64,000 bases of DNA, taken from NCBI RefSeq assembly GCF_001613345.1, contig NZ_BDCE01000073.1, positions 103,918 through 167,917 on the forward strand, read 5' to 3'. Positions 43,444 through 51,491 of the stretch are shown here, piece after piece (within the stretch, counting starts at the first letter, position 1; each line of letters starts with the position of its first letter). Both the position numbers and the translations under genes were made by a program. The notes beneath the pieces are model-generated. The model was not told the DNA's origin, did no database searches, and saw only the letters and a program-made list of their open reading frames with translations. This DNA is from Nocardia uniformis NBRC 13702 (GTDB lineage: Bacteria; Actinomycetota; Actinomycetes; Mycobacteriales; Mycobacteriaceae).

Positions 43444-43457
43444 TGAAACGTGTTCTA
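43444..43457. promoter_or_regulatory. KstR-type operator upstream of SRPBCC gene
   Basis: TGAAACGTGTTCTA matches T-N2-AAC-N2-GTT-N2-A at every fixed position. It lies 22 bases upstream of the SRPBCC start (minus strand) and 128 bases before the NUDIX gene on the plus strand. Confidence 0.65.
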
Positions 43458-43584
43458 CTGACGTACCCCCTGGCCCATTCTGGGTATCAGGCTCATCGTC
43501 TACGGCGTGCTACCGGCGAGCCCGTGGGTGTGACGCTATCGCTACGGCCCGAAGCGGTTACGTTCCACGGCTACCGTCGAAAGG

Positions 43585-44115
43585 GTGACCCTCGCCGATC
43601 GCTATCCGATCCTGCACGCCCCGAGTCGATGGGAGTGGGGTGGATTGGATGTGCCGTTCTCCACCGATCCACCGCCGGATGAACTGATCACCAATATTCA
43701 CGTCGTGTGTTTTGTCGACGATCGGATTGTGCTGTGCCGCGATGATCGGGATGCGTGGCTGGTGCCGGGCGGAACGCGCGAGGCCGGGGAAGCCATCGAG
43801 GACTGTGTGATTCGCGAGCTTCGGGAGGAAGCGGGCGCACGGTTGGCAGGGCCGCTGCGATGGCTGGGGGCGCACTACGCGACGAGTGACCGGCCTACCC
43901 CGTATCGGGAGTGGCAGCCGCATCCACACAAGGCGTGGCTGTGGTGCAGCGCCGAGGTGGTGTTGGGCGGCGCGCCCACCAATCCCGATGACGCCGAACA
44001 GATTCTGGAAGTACGGGCCTGGCCGTTCGATGAGGCGATTCGGTTGGCCGCGACGGACGGGGCGCATATGGCCGAGCTACTCGGGCTCGCGGCGGAGTTG
44101 CGCGGCGCGGGATAG
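43585..44115 (+). CDS. NUDIX hydrolase
   Basis: A 176-residue NUDIX protein. VVCFVDDRIVLCRDDRDAWL leads into the box VPGGTREAGEAIEDCVIREL REEAGA, a full match including the R-E-x2-E-E-x-G core. The C-terminal half (KAWLWCSAEVVLGGAPTNPD) is of the ADP-ribose-pyrophosphatase-like shape. The start is GTG 43585 with AAGGG immediately before. Substrate unknown. It is unrelated in sequence to the NUDIX protein at 40128. Confidence 0.87.
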   Translation: MTLADRYPILHAPSRWEWGGLDVPFSTDPPPDELITNIHVVCFVDDRIVLCRDDRDAWLVPGGTREAGEAIEDCVIRELREEAGARLAGPLRWLGAHYATSDRPTPYREWQPHPHKAWLWCSAEVVLGGAPTNPDDAEQILEVRAWPFDEAIRLAATDGAHMAELLGLAAELRGAG

Positions 44116-44173
44116 CCGACAGCGATCACCGAGCCGCCATCTCGCTCAGCGGGGAGCCCGAGGCGTGCGGCGG

Positions 44174-44800
44174 TTACCGGGGCTCAGCCTGCGGGATCGG
44201 CGCGCCGGGTGTTATGTCCGGTTCTGTAGCGGCCCGGCGGGGGGAGACCGCCGTATCGATGAGGCGGCGGGTGGCGCGCTCGACACGATCGGTGTCGCGG
44301 GTGATCCACCAGTCCTGAATGAGGCCGCGCATGCCCGAGACCAGCAGGGTGGCCGCGGATTCCGGATCGTCGAGGGTGGGGTCGATGCGGGCGAGCGCCT
44401 CACTCAGGGATGTCACGACCACGCGGACGGCCGCGACCGCGTAGTCGCGGAAGGGGCTGTCGGGTACGCAGGCCGCACCGAGCACCTGGAGCAGTACACG
44501 CAAGCTGGTGGCCGCCCCGCCGCTGGTATTGAGCTCGAAAGCGCTGTTCAGGCGGGTACGCAGGGTTTCTCGGTCGTCGACGTCGGCGAAGAGTGCGCCG
44601 ATATCGGGCCGCAGGGTTTCCAGGGCGGCCACCAGCATGGCCTCCTTGGTGCCGAAGTAGTGAATGAGCATGCGGGAACTGGTGCCCAGGTACTCGGCCA
44701 ACGGGCGCAGCGACAGCTCCATGAGGCCGTATTCGGCGATGTAGGAGATGACGCCGGAGAGCAGGTCGGCGCGGCGGACGTGGTCGAGGGGGCGGGGCAC
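44174..44800 (-). CDS. TetR family regulator divergent from KAS gene
   Basis: A 208-residue TetR regulator. The helix-turn-helix is RADLLSGVISYIAEYGLMEL followed by LAEYLGTSSRMLIHYFGTKE AML. The C-terminal domain is variable. I choose GTG 44800 (VPRPLDHVRRAD). An ATG at 44833 would place the palindrome 44809-44824 inside the coding region, whereas TetR operators usually sit upstream of the start. It is divergent from a ketoacyl-ACP synthase gene, its probable target, and may sense an acyl-CoA or fatty acid. Confidence 0.85.
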   Translation of the reverse strand: MPRPLDHVRRADLLSGVISYIAEYGLMELSLRPLAEYLGTSSRMLIHYFGTKEAMLVAALETLRPDIGALFADVDDRETLRTRLNSAFELNTSGGAATSLRVLLQVLGAACVPDSPFRDYAVAAVRVVVTSLSEALARIDPTLDDPESAATLLVSGMRGLIQDWWITRDTDRVERATRRLIDTAVSPRRAATEPDITPGAPIPQAEPR

Positions 44801-44808
44801 GGTTTGAC

Positions 44809-44824
44809 TGTAGCGGACGCTACA
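44809..44824. promoter_or_regulatory. Operator between tetR and KAS genes
   Basis: TGTAGCG-GA-CGCTACA: perfect 7-base arms around two bases, placed between the divergent GTG 44800 and ATG 44840 starts, so one dimer could shut both promoters. Candidate TetR site. Confidence 0.65.
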
Positions 44825-44839
44825 GGTATCCATGACCCC

Positions 44840-46084
44840 ATGGGTGTAACAAGTGCTTCAGAAACTCGGGGCGGTGTGGTGGTCACCGCCATGGCCGCCA
44901 CCACCTGCCTGGGCCCCGACCTCGACACCACCTGGGCACGACTGCTCGACGGCGATAGCGGAATCGGTGCGCTGACAGATGAATTCGTCACCGCCTACGA
45001 CCTCCCGGTGCGCATCGGCGGCCGATTGACCGCACCGCCGGGCGAGCACCTCACACGTATCGAGCAGCGGCGAATGTCATTCGTGCAGCAGTTGGCCCTG
45101 ATGCTGGGACGACAGGTCTGGGCCGGAGCCGGTACTCCCGAGGTGGAATCCGAGCGGCTCGCGGTAGCGGTCGGCACCGGGCTCGGTGGTGGCGACGCAC
45201 TGGTCGATGCCGTGGACCGTATGCGGGCGGGCGGCTATCGCAAAGTTCCACCGATGACGGTTCCCATGGTCATGCCCAATGGCGCCGCCGCCGCCATCGG
45301 CTTGGAGGTCGGCGCGAAAGCCGGTGTCTACGCGCCAGTTTCGGCCTGCGCCTCGGGCGCGGAAGCCATTGCCCACGCCTGGCGGCTCATCACCACCGGC
45401 GAGGCCGATGTGGTCGTGGCCGGTGGCGTCGAGGGCCATATCGACGCCGTCCCCATTGCCAGCTTCGCCATGATGCGCGCCATGAGCACCCGCAATGCCG
45501 AACCCGCCCGCGCCTCGCGCCCCTTCGACCGTGATCGTGACGGCTTCGTCTTCGGCGAGGCGGGCGCGATGCTGGTCCTCGAATCCGAAGCCCACGCGAA
45601 AGCCCGTGGCGCACAGGTGCACGGCCGCATTCTGGGTGCGGGCATCACCTCCGACGGCTACCACATCACGGGCACCGCACCCGACGGCGACGGTGCGGCC
45701 CGAGCGATGCGCAAAGCCATCCGCGCCGCCGGTCTCACCCCCGCCGACATCGCCCATATCAATGCCCACGCCACCTCGACCCCGATCGGCGATGCCTCCG
45801 AGGCCAAGGCGATCGAGGCCGTCACCCCGAATGCTTCGGTTTACGCTCCGAAGTCGGCCCTGGGCCACTCCATCGGCGCGGTGGGCGCACTCGAAGCCAT
45901 CCTCACCCTCCGCACACTGAGCGACCAGATCATCCCTCCCACACTGAACTACGAGAATCCGGACCCCGACACCGCCCTGGATGTCGTCGCCGATAAACCC
46001 CGCGAACAGTCCCCGGACTACGCCCTGAGCAACTCGTTCGGCTTCGGCGGTCACAACGTCACCCTGGCCATCGGCCGTCGCTGA
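44840..46084 (+). CDS. Beta-ketoacyl-ACP synthase, KasA/KasB-like
   Basis: A 414-residue condensing enzyme. The catalytic triad is Cys170 (VSACASGAEAIAHAWR), His310 (INAHATSTPIGD) and His343 with Lys338 (KSALGHSIGAVGA). Similarity to mycobacterial KasA/KasB is high along the chain (VVVGTGLGG-like AVGTGLGG, MVMPNGAAAAIGL, MMRAMSTRN, PFDRDRDGFVFGEAGA). These FAS-II enzymes extend meromycolate chains. No acpM, fabD or accD gene adjoins it, so this looks like an extra copy with its own TetR regulator rather than the core kasA-kasB locus. The start is ATG 44840. Confidence 0.92.
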   Translation: MGVTSASETRGGVVVTAMAATTCLGPDLDTTWARLLDGDSGIGALTDEFVTAYDLPVRIGGRLTAPPGEHLTRIEQRRMSFVQQLALMLGRQVWAGAGTPEVESERLAVAVGTGLGGGDALVDAVDRMRAGGYRKVPPMTVPMVMPNGAAAAIGLEVGAKAGVYAPVSACASGAEAIAHAWRLITTGEADVVVAGGVEGHIDAVPIASFAMMRAMSTRNAEPARASRPFDRDRDGFVFGEAGAMLVLESEAHAKARGAQVHGRILGAGITSDGYHITGTAPDGDGAARAMRKAIRAAGLTPADIAHINAHATSTPIGDASEAKAIEAVTPNASVYAPKSALGHSIGAVGALEAILTLRTLSDQIIPPTLNYENPDPDTALDVVADKPREQSPDYALSNSFGFGGHNVTLAIGRR

Positions 46085-46120
46085 CAATCCAGAAGCGGCG
46101 CGTCATTGCCAAATTAGTAC

Positions 46121-46585
46121 GTGCATGCATATCATCTCATCGTGCTTATCAATTCGGTGAACCCTGAACCACCTCCCGCGGACGACCTGGTACTGATGCC
46201 ATGGAAACCCGGCCCGCGCCATGACATCTCGGGTCCGGTCTTCGTCGCGGTAACGGACTTCCTCGCCGGATCCGATGCCGACGTCCAACGTATTTTCGAG
46301 CTCGGATTGGAATTGGAACGCACCTGGCCGGTGATGCACGGCGCGGTGGGCCTGTGGTTGTGGGGCAAACCCTCGCAGCTGCGCGGCGGGTCCATCTCGG
46401 TATGGGAAACCGAAGCCGATATGCGGCGTTTCGTCCGCTGGCCGGTACATGCCGAGATCATGCGGGCCTGGGTACGCCGAGTCGGAGTCGTCTCCGATTC
46501 CTGGCACGCCGCCCGGTTCGACAGTGCCGCGGTACTGACGCAGGCCCGCCGCACTATCGACCGGCCACATCGCGACGCCGCATGA
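46121..46585 (+). CDS. Hypothetical protein, DUF3291/ABM-like
   Basis: A 154-residue protein with alternating strands and helices: GPVFVAVTDFLAGSDADVQR, TWPVMHGAVGLWLWGKPSQL RGGSISVWETEADMRRFVRW and HAEIMRAWVRRVGVV. The pattern recalls DUF3291 or monooxygenase-fold proteins, but no catalytic residue identifies a reaction. The start is uncertain (ATG 46121, GTG 46142 or ATG 46199 among others); no strong ribosome site. It lies 36 bases after the KAS gene and may be cotranscribed. Confidence 0.55.
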   Translation: MHAYHLIVLINSVNPEPPPADDLVLMPWKPGPRHDISGPVFVAVTDFLAGSDADVQRIFELGLELERTWPVMHGAVGLWLWGKPSQLRGGSISVWETEADMRRFVRWPVHAEIMRAWVRRVGVVSDSWHAARFDSAAVLTQARRTIDRPHRDAA

Positions 46586-46599
46586 CCTGATCCGGTGAC

Positions 46600-47427
46600 C
46601 TAATCCTTGTGCGCCAGCCCGAATACCCGCGTCGCGTTGCCATGGAGGTAGAGCTCGCGGGTTTCGGCGTCCAACCCCAGATCGTCGAGCCCCTCGAGAG
46701 CGCTGGCGTGGCCGATCATCGGATAGTTGGTGCCGAACAGAACCTTGCGGCGCCCGGATCCGGATTTCATGTAAGCAATCAGTTCGCCGGGAATCCGGCG
46801 GCTGGTGTACGCCGAGGTGTCGATGTAGACGTTCTCGTGTTTGCGGGCGACCGCGACCATTTCCTCGGTCCAGGGATAGCCGATATGCCCTGCGACAATG
46901 GTCAATTCGGGAAAGTCGAGAGCGACCTGATCGATGTAGGGGATCGGGCGTCCGGTCTCCGACGGTCGCAGGGGCCCGGTGTGCCCCACCTGGGTGCAGA
47001 ACGGGACACCGAGGTCAATGCAGGTGGCGTAGAGCGGGTAGTACCGGCGATCGGTCGGCGCGGCCTCCCACAGCCAGGGCACCACACGCAGGCCCTTGAA
47101 CCCGAGGTCGCCGATACACCGGCGCAATTCACGTACCGCCCGCATCGGCTGGGCCAGATCAACGGCCGCCAACCCCGCGAACCGTCCCGGATGCGCTCGA
47201 ACCCATTCGGCTACTTCATCATTGGAGATCATCGCCCCTTCCCGCGGCCCGTGCCAGGCACTGAGCAGGCCGAACCCCACCTCGGCCTGATCCATCGCGG
47301 CGAGGGTCAGCTCGATCGGCAACTCCGCACTCAGCGCCTGCTGCCCGGTCCAGCGCCGCAACGAATCGAACATCTCATGCTGGGAGAACCGCACGGTGGG
47401 ATGCTGCATCCAGACATCGATGGTCAT
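46600..47427 (-). CDS. Amidohydrolase 2 family metal-dependent hydrolase
   Basis: A 275-residue TIM-barrel amidohydrolase of the ACMSD/decarboxylase-like subgroup. GFKGLRVVPWLWEAAPTDRR YYPLYATCIDLGVPFCTQVGHTG (metal-binding HT in place of the usual H), FPELTIVAGHIGYPWTEEMV and KVLFGTNYPMIGH with the terminal Asp-equivalent in GTNY are recognisable. Note GTNYP where most members read GTDYP, so the metal-site Asp is replaced by Asn. The N-terminal H-x-H of the family is also not obvious. Activity may be altered. Single gene. Confidence 0.75.
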   Translation of the reverse strand: MTIDVWMQHPTVRFSQHEMFDSLRRWTGQQALSAELPIELTLAAMDQAEVGFGLLSAWHGPREGAMISNDEVAEWVRAHPGRFAGLAAVDLAQPMRAVRELRRCIGDLGFKGLRVVPWLWEAAPTDRRYYPLYATCIDLGVPFCTQVGHTGPLRPSETGRPIPYIDQVALDFPELTIVAGHIGYPWTEEMVAVARKHENVYIDTSAYTSRRIPGELIAYMKSGSGRRKVLFGTNYPMIGHASALEGLDDLGLDAETRELYLHGNATRVFGLAHKD

Positions 47428-47535
47428 ATGAACTCCTTCTCATCCCGGATCCGAGGAACCCGTCATGAGTCGATGGTCCACCGAAAGCTCGGGGGAGCGT
47501 GTCGGTTTGGCCCCAGAAGGGGTTCCGGTCAGCGC

Positions 47536-47940
47536 TCAAGGCATCTCGTCGATGATCGTGGTGGCGTCCAAGGCGGTGAGAACCGTGCTCCGATTGGTGG
47601 TGACCGGCCAGCGACGTCGAGTTGCCTCCACGACAGCTTGCGCAGCTGCCAGGTCCGCCCCCTGCGGGGTGGATGCCGCGGCGAGAATGACCCCGCATCG
47701 CTGTGCCGTGTCTGCGTCCAGCTCGGCAACGACGGTTTGCGGCAACCCCAGCAACACCTCCAGGATGTCCAGCCCCTCGGTCGAGACGCGCCCGGAGCGG
47801 GCCTCAGCGAGAACCGCTGCCGGAATGACGATGACATCACCGGTATGGAGAGCCGTCCAGACAACCGCTTCTGGATAGGGGTGACGACGGCATGCGCCGA
47901 CAACTCCCGGAACGTCGAGAACGACGCCGCCGACAATCAC
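47536..47940 (-). CDS. vapC: PIN-domain toxin, VapC-like
   Basis: A 134-residue PIN-domain protein, about the usual VapC length. VVLDVPGVVGA (residue 8 on) holds the first acidic residue, IPAAVLAEARSG the second Glu, ADLAAAQAVVEATRRRWPVT TNRS with TALDATTIIDE the third and fourth. The PIN fold cuts RNA, as in VapC toxins. It begins with ATG overlapping the stop of the upstream RHH antitoxin gene (ATGA), the standard vapBC arrangement. Confidence 0.82.
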   Translation of the reverse strand: MIVGGVVLDVPGVVGACRRHPYPEAVVWTALHTGDVIVIPAAVLAEARSGRVSTEGLDILEVLLGLPQTVVAELDADTAQRCGVILAAASTPQGADLAAAQAVVEATRRRWPVTTNRSTVLTALDATTIIDEMP

Positions 47941-48200
47941 GCGACCGCGTTGGTGTCGAGCGGCGCCAGACCGCGCGCTGCCCTGGCGCGGTTGATCAGC
48001 TCGACCGAAGGACGGCCTCCAATTGCGTTTTCCCAGACAGCAATTGCTTCGTCGCTGCGCATCCGTTGCTCAACAGCCTCGGCGACATAGCGGGAGACGG
48101 AGTCGATTTCTCCGTCCCTGGCCCATTGAGTGAGTCTGTCAGCGACCTCTTCGGCCACGGTGATCGTCACTTTTCGGGTCTTGCGGACTCTGCCGGGCAT
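47937..48200 (-). CDS. vapB: Ribbon-helix-helix antitoxin, VapB-like
   Basis: An 87-residue protein. VRKTRKVTITVAEEVADRLT QWARDGEIDSVSRYVAEAVEQR is a ribbon-helix-helix DNA-binding domain: a beta strand followed by two helices. The C-terminal tail, GGRPSVELINRARAARGLAP L, would wrap the toxin. It precedes and overlaps the PIN toxin gene. The VTITV strand should contact DNA for autorepression. A paralogue lies at 48419-48700. Confidence 0.82.
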   Translation of the reverse strand: MPGRVRKTRKVTITVAEEVADRLTQWARDGEIDSVSRYVAEAVEQRMRSDEAIAVWENAIGGRPSVELINRARAARGLAPLDTNAVA

Positions 48201-48228
48201 ACCGGAAGCATATCGAGGGCATACCGAA

Positions 48229-48422
48229 TCAGCTGCCCGATTCGTGGATAATCGGCGTCCCCGAATCAGCGACGCCGGTCGGTGTCCGCAGCGGCGTAGG
48301 GGCGGCCGCAGGTGCCGAGTTCCACTGACGCAGTTGGCAATGCTGTTGAAAGTAGGCCGCGGTGTCGAAGACTATGCCGCCGAGAGTGGCGTCGGTGACG
48401 AGACCGGAATCCGGGCGATCAT
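48229..48422 (-). pseudogene. Decayed PIN toxin fragment behind the second antitoxin
   Basis: The downstream antitoxin gene ends ATGA at 48419-48422, as if a toxin should start there, but that frame stops after 16 codons. In the neighbouring frame, LVTDATLGGIVFDTAAYFQQ reads like the start of a PIN domain (hydrophobic strand, then Asp-Thr-Ala), and then degenerates to a stop at 48229. The rest of the toxin is missing. I read this as a remnant of a second vapC. Confidence 0.5.
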
Positions 48423-48700
48423 GCCGCGCCGACGTGGTCGCCGTCGGCCTCCTCGTCGGATAGGGGCGGCAGGCCTCGAACCGCGCGCGCTTTGTTGATC
48501 ATGTCGAGCGGTGGGCGGCCGCCGAACACCTCCTCGATCCGAGCGAGGGATTCGGTGCGGTCCACGCGGGCCCGCACGGACTCCGCGACGAAGGCGGACA
48601 CCGACTCGATGCGGCCGCTGCCGCGCCAGCGATCGAGGGTGGTCGCGACCTCCTCGGGCATCGTCACGGTGATCCTGCGGGTGCGGCGCTCTCTCGCCAT
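48419..48700 (-). CDS. Orphan RHH antitoxin, VapB-like
   Basis: A 93-residue ribbon-helix-helix protein: RRITVTMPEEVATTLDRWRG SGRIESVSAFVAESVRARVD. Its tail GGRPPLDMINKARAVRGLPP LSDEE is closely similar to that of the VapB-like protein at 47937-48200 (GGRP...INRARAARGLAPL). The two probably arose by duplication. The toxin that should follow is decayed. The start is ATG 48700. It may still bind the operator or toxin of the intact pair; that is inference. Confidence 0.78.
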   Translation of the reverse strand: MARERRTRRITVTMPEEVATTLDRWRGSGRIESVSAFVAESVRARVDRTESLARIEEVFGGRPPLDMINKARAVRGLPPLSDEEADGDHVGAA

Positions 48701-48867
48701 ACCCGAATGGTAGGCGGGTATGGCCCGTGGCGCGTCGATCGGTGTTCGATACGGTTGCGGATGCGCCCGCGGATGCGGGCAGGCCCGGACTTCTCGCAGC
48801 CCCGACCGGTGACACTGTGGACTGCACGTCACGGGCCGCCGGATCGAGATAGAGGTGAGGGCCACGG

Positions 48868-50850
48868 ATGGATGAAAATTCGATCGCGTGGGTCGAAGGT
48901 GCGCTGGTCACCATCGATCAGCGCGCACTGCCGCACGAGCTGCGGGAGCTGCGGATCACGACGGTCGACGACCTCATCGACGCGATCACCGCCCTCGCGA
49001 TTCGCGGAGCTCCGGCCATCGGTGTGTCCGGCGCGTTCGGTGTGGTGATCGCCGCGCTCACGCACAGCACCGCCGGAGTGGTCGATACCGAACGGGTGAC
49101 CGCCGAGGCGCACCGTATCGCCGATGCCCGGCCGACCGCGGTCAATCTGGCCTGGGGTGTGCGGCGCACGCTCGCGAAGTTGCCGCAGGGGGTGCAGGCC
49201 ATGCTCGATGAGGCCCTGGAGATGCTGGCCGAGGACGGCCGGGTGAATCTGGCCGCCGCCACCCACGCCGCCGATCTGGTGCAGCGCCTGTGCCCGGCTC
49301 GGCCGCTGCGTATTCTGACGCACTGCAATACCGGCCGCCTGGCCACCACGGCGGTCGGCACCGCCCTCGGCGCGCTCAACGTCCTACATCAGCGCGGCGC
49401 GCTGGCGGAAGTCATCGTCGACGAGACCCGACCCCTGCTACAGGGCGCCCGCCTGACCGCGTGGGAGCTGACCGAGGCCGGAATCCCGCACCGGCTCACC
49501 ATTGATTCGGCCGCCGCGTGGGCCATGGCCACCGAGGAGGTGGATGCGGTAATCGTTGGCGCGGACCGGATTACCGCCGACGGCTCGGTCGCCAACAAGA
49601 TCGGCACCTACATGCTGGCCCTCGCGGCGCGGCACCACGGTATTCCGTTCATTGTGGTCGCCCCCGAATCCACCCGTGATATCGCGACCGCCTCCGGCCG
49701 CGACATCGTCGTGGAACAGCGCGGCGCGCACGAGGTCACCGGATTCGGCAGTGTGGCAACGGCTCTCGACGGGACCCGGACCTTCAACCCCGCCTTCGAT
49801 GTCACTCCGCCGGAACTGGTGACCGCCGTGGTCACCGAATTCGGTGTGCTGGAGTCGCCGGGTGAAGCGCGCACCGCCGCCGACGCCCAGACTCAGCGGA
49901 TGTACCGAGAACCTCCGGCCGCCAATACGAATGGTTCCGGCCTACAGCGGGCTCCGGAGGTGACGAAGGGCGGGCTGCCCAAGCGCGGCAGCTCGGCATC
50001 CTCGGAGGTGACCAGCGGTGACCTGCCCAAGCGAGGCGCCACCGAATCCGACGCACTCACCAATGGTGCGCGGCCCAGCAGCGGCAGCGCCTGGGAGCCC
50101 GAGCCCGGTACCGGCTCCTTCTTCGATCCGCCCGCCCCCGATACCACCACCGACGAATACCTGGCCGCCCTCACCCGTTCGGTCACCGAGCTGACCCAGG
50201 GCCAGCCGAAGGCCGCCGGCGCGGGGCGCGATATCGCGGCCATCGCACGCGGCCTGTACGCCAAGGGTTGGATGCCGGGCACGGCGGGCAATATCTCGGT
50301 GCGCGAAGGCCATATCGCCATCGTCACCGCGAGCGGTATGTCCAAAGGCGAGCTCACCGAGAACGATATGGTGCTGGTCCGGGTCGCGGATTCCGCGCCG
50401 ATCGCGGCCGCCCGGCGCAAGCCCTCGGCGGAGACCACCATCCACACCGCCGTCTACCGCGCTGCCGCCTCCGCTGCCGTCGTCCATGTACATCCGCCGC
50501 ACGCCACCGCGCTGTCCGTCGGCGCGACCGATGTGACCGTGCGCTTCTCCGGATTCGAGCTGATCAAGGGTCTGGGCGGAAACAGCCCGCACACCATCGA
50601 CATTCCGGTCTTCCGCAATCACGCCGATGTCCCGACGATCGGCACGGATATCGAGCGCTACCTGACCGACCATCCGGATGCCCCACCGGTGCTGTTCATT
50701 GCCGGACACGGCATTACCGCCTGGGGCGAGACCCTCGCACAGGCGCGCGACCGGGCGGAATGTCTGGAGGCCCTGTGTGAACTGGTGACATTGACCGGTC
50801 GCCGCGACATCACCGTGGGCGACCATGGTTTCGAGGAGGATTCCCAATGA
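48868..50850 (+). CDS. MtnA-MtnB fusion: MTR-1-P isomerase / MTRu-1-P dehydratase
   Basis: A 660-residue bifunctional enzyme of methionine salvage. Residues 1-340 are S-methyl-5-thioribose-1-phosphate isomerase: RGAPAIGV (46-53), catalytic Cys153 (THCNTG) and Asp233 (VGADRITADG, NKIGT). Residues about 435-650 are a class II aldolase-type methylthioribulose-1-phosphate dehydratase: GTAGNISVREG, SAETTIHTAVY, zinc ligands in VVHVHPPHATALS, and FIAGHGITAWG. Residues 345-430 are a linker with a 16-residue motif three times. Fusing the two adjacent steps would channel the intermediate. It overlaps mtnD (ATGA). Confidence 0.94.
   Translation: MDENSIAWVEGALVTIDQRALPHELRELRITTVDDLIDAITALAIRGAPAIGVSGAFGVVIAALTHSTAGVVDTERVTAEAHRIADARPTAVNLAWGVRRTLAKLPQGVQAMLDEALEMLAEDGRVNLAAATHAADLVQRLCPARPLRILTHCNTGRLATTAVGTALGALNVLHQRGALAEVIVDETRPLLQGARLTAWELTEAGIPHRLTIDSAAAWAMATEEVDAVIVGADRITADGSVANKIGTYMLALAARHHGIPFIVVAPESTRDIATASGRDIVVEQRGAHEVTGFGSVATALDGTRTFNPAFDVTPPELVTAVVTEFGVLESPGEARTAADAQTQRMYREPPAANTNGSGLQRAPEVTKGGLPKRGSSASSEVTSGDLPKRGATESDALTNGARPSSGSAWEPEPGTGSFFDPPAPDTTTDEYLAALTRSVTELTQGQPKAAGAGRDIAAIARGLYAKGWMPGTAGNISVREGHIAIVTASGMSKGELTENDMVLVRVADSAPIAAARRKPSAETTIHTAVYRAAASAAVVHVHPPHATALSVGATDVTVRFSGFELIKGLGGNSPHTIDIPVFRNHADVPTIGTDIERYLTDHPDAPPVLFIAGHGITAWGETLAQARDRAECLEALCELVTLTGRRDITVGDHGFEEDSQ
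49954..50097 (+). repeat. Three 48-bp in-frame repeats in the MtnA-MtnB linker
   Basis: Units at 49954-50001, 50002-50049 and 50050-50097 encode PEVTKGGLPKRGSSAS, SEVTSGDLPKRGATES and DALTNGARPSSGSAWE. The first two are close, the third decayed. A flexible interdomain linker is the likely role. Confidence 0.75.
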
Positions 50851-51422
50851 CTCTGCTACAGGTGATGGCCGATTCCGCCGCCGGTGCGGTGAGGCTGCGC
50901 ACCACCGACGATGCCGTGATCGCCGCCGAACTCGCCGAGCGCGGCATTACCTTCGAGCGCTGGCCGCTCATGGCCGGGCTCAGCGGCGCGACACCCACCG
51001 AGGATATCCTGGCCGAATACGCCGACCGCATTGCCGAACTCAATGCCGACGGCCGCTTCAAGCACATCGACGTGGCCCGCATCCATCCGGACGAATCCGA
51101 TCCGGAATGGCCCGCCAAGGCCGAGGCGGCGCGCACCAAATTCCTCGACGAGCACCGGCACGCCGAGGACGAGGTCCGCTTCTTCGTCACCGGTCGAGGC
51201 TGCTTCTATCTGCACCTGGGCGATGAGGTCCTCGCAACCGTCTGCACCGCAGGCGATCTCGTCTCGGTCCCCGCGGGCACGCTGCACTGGTTCGATATGG
51301 GTACCCGCCCCGAATTCGTGGCCGTTCGATTCTTCGAGGAGGAAGACGGCTGGGTCGGCGATTTCACCGGCGACCAGATCTCGAGCGGTTTCCCCACCCT
51401 CGACCAATTGCTGGCCGGGTGA
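50847..51422 (+). CDS. mtnD: Acireductone dioxygenase
   Basis: A 191-residue cupin that oxidises acireductone to the keto acid precursor of methionine (iron form) or to methylthiopropionate, CO and formate (nickel form). The metal ligands are His103, His105, Glu109 (DEHRHAEDEVRFFVTG) and His147 (VPAGTLHWFDMG). Position and length match the ARD family. The ATG overlaps the previous stop, so it is translated with the MtnA-MtnB fusion. mtnC follows. Confidence 0.95.
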   Translation: MTLLQVMADSAAGAVRLRTTDDAVIAAELAERGITFERWPLMAGLSGATPTEDILAEYADRIAELNADGRFKHIDVARIHPDESDPEWPAKAEAARTKFLDEHRHAEDEVRFFVTGRGCFYLHLGDEVLATVCTAGDLVSVPAGTLHWFDMGTRPEFVAVRFFEEEDGWVGDFTGDQISSGFPTLDQLLAG

Positions 51423-51491
51423 GCGGATCCGGCTCGGAGAACACAGCCCGCGCGACCGCGCAGGGCCCACTCATACGAGATTGGACACCGC

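Noticed and set aside
48701..48867. SAM riboswitch ahead of the methionine-salvage operon
   Set aside because: The 167-base upstream region shows no convincing SAM-I or SAM-IV stem arrangement by eye; a covariance-model search would be decisive.
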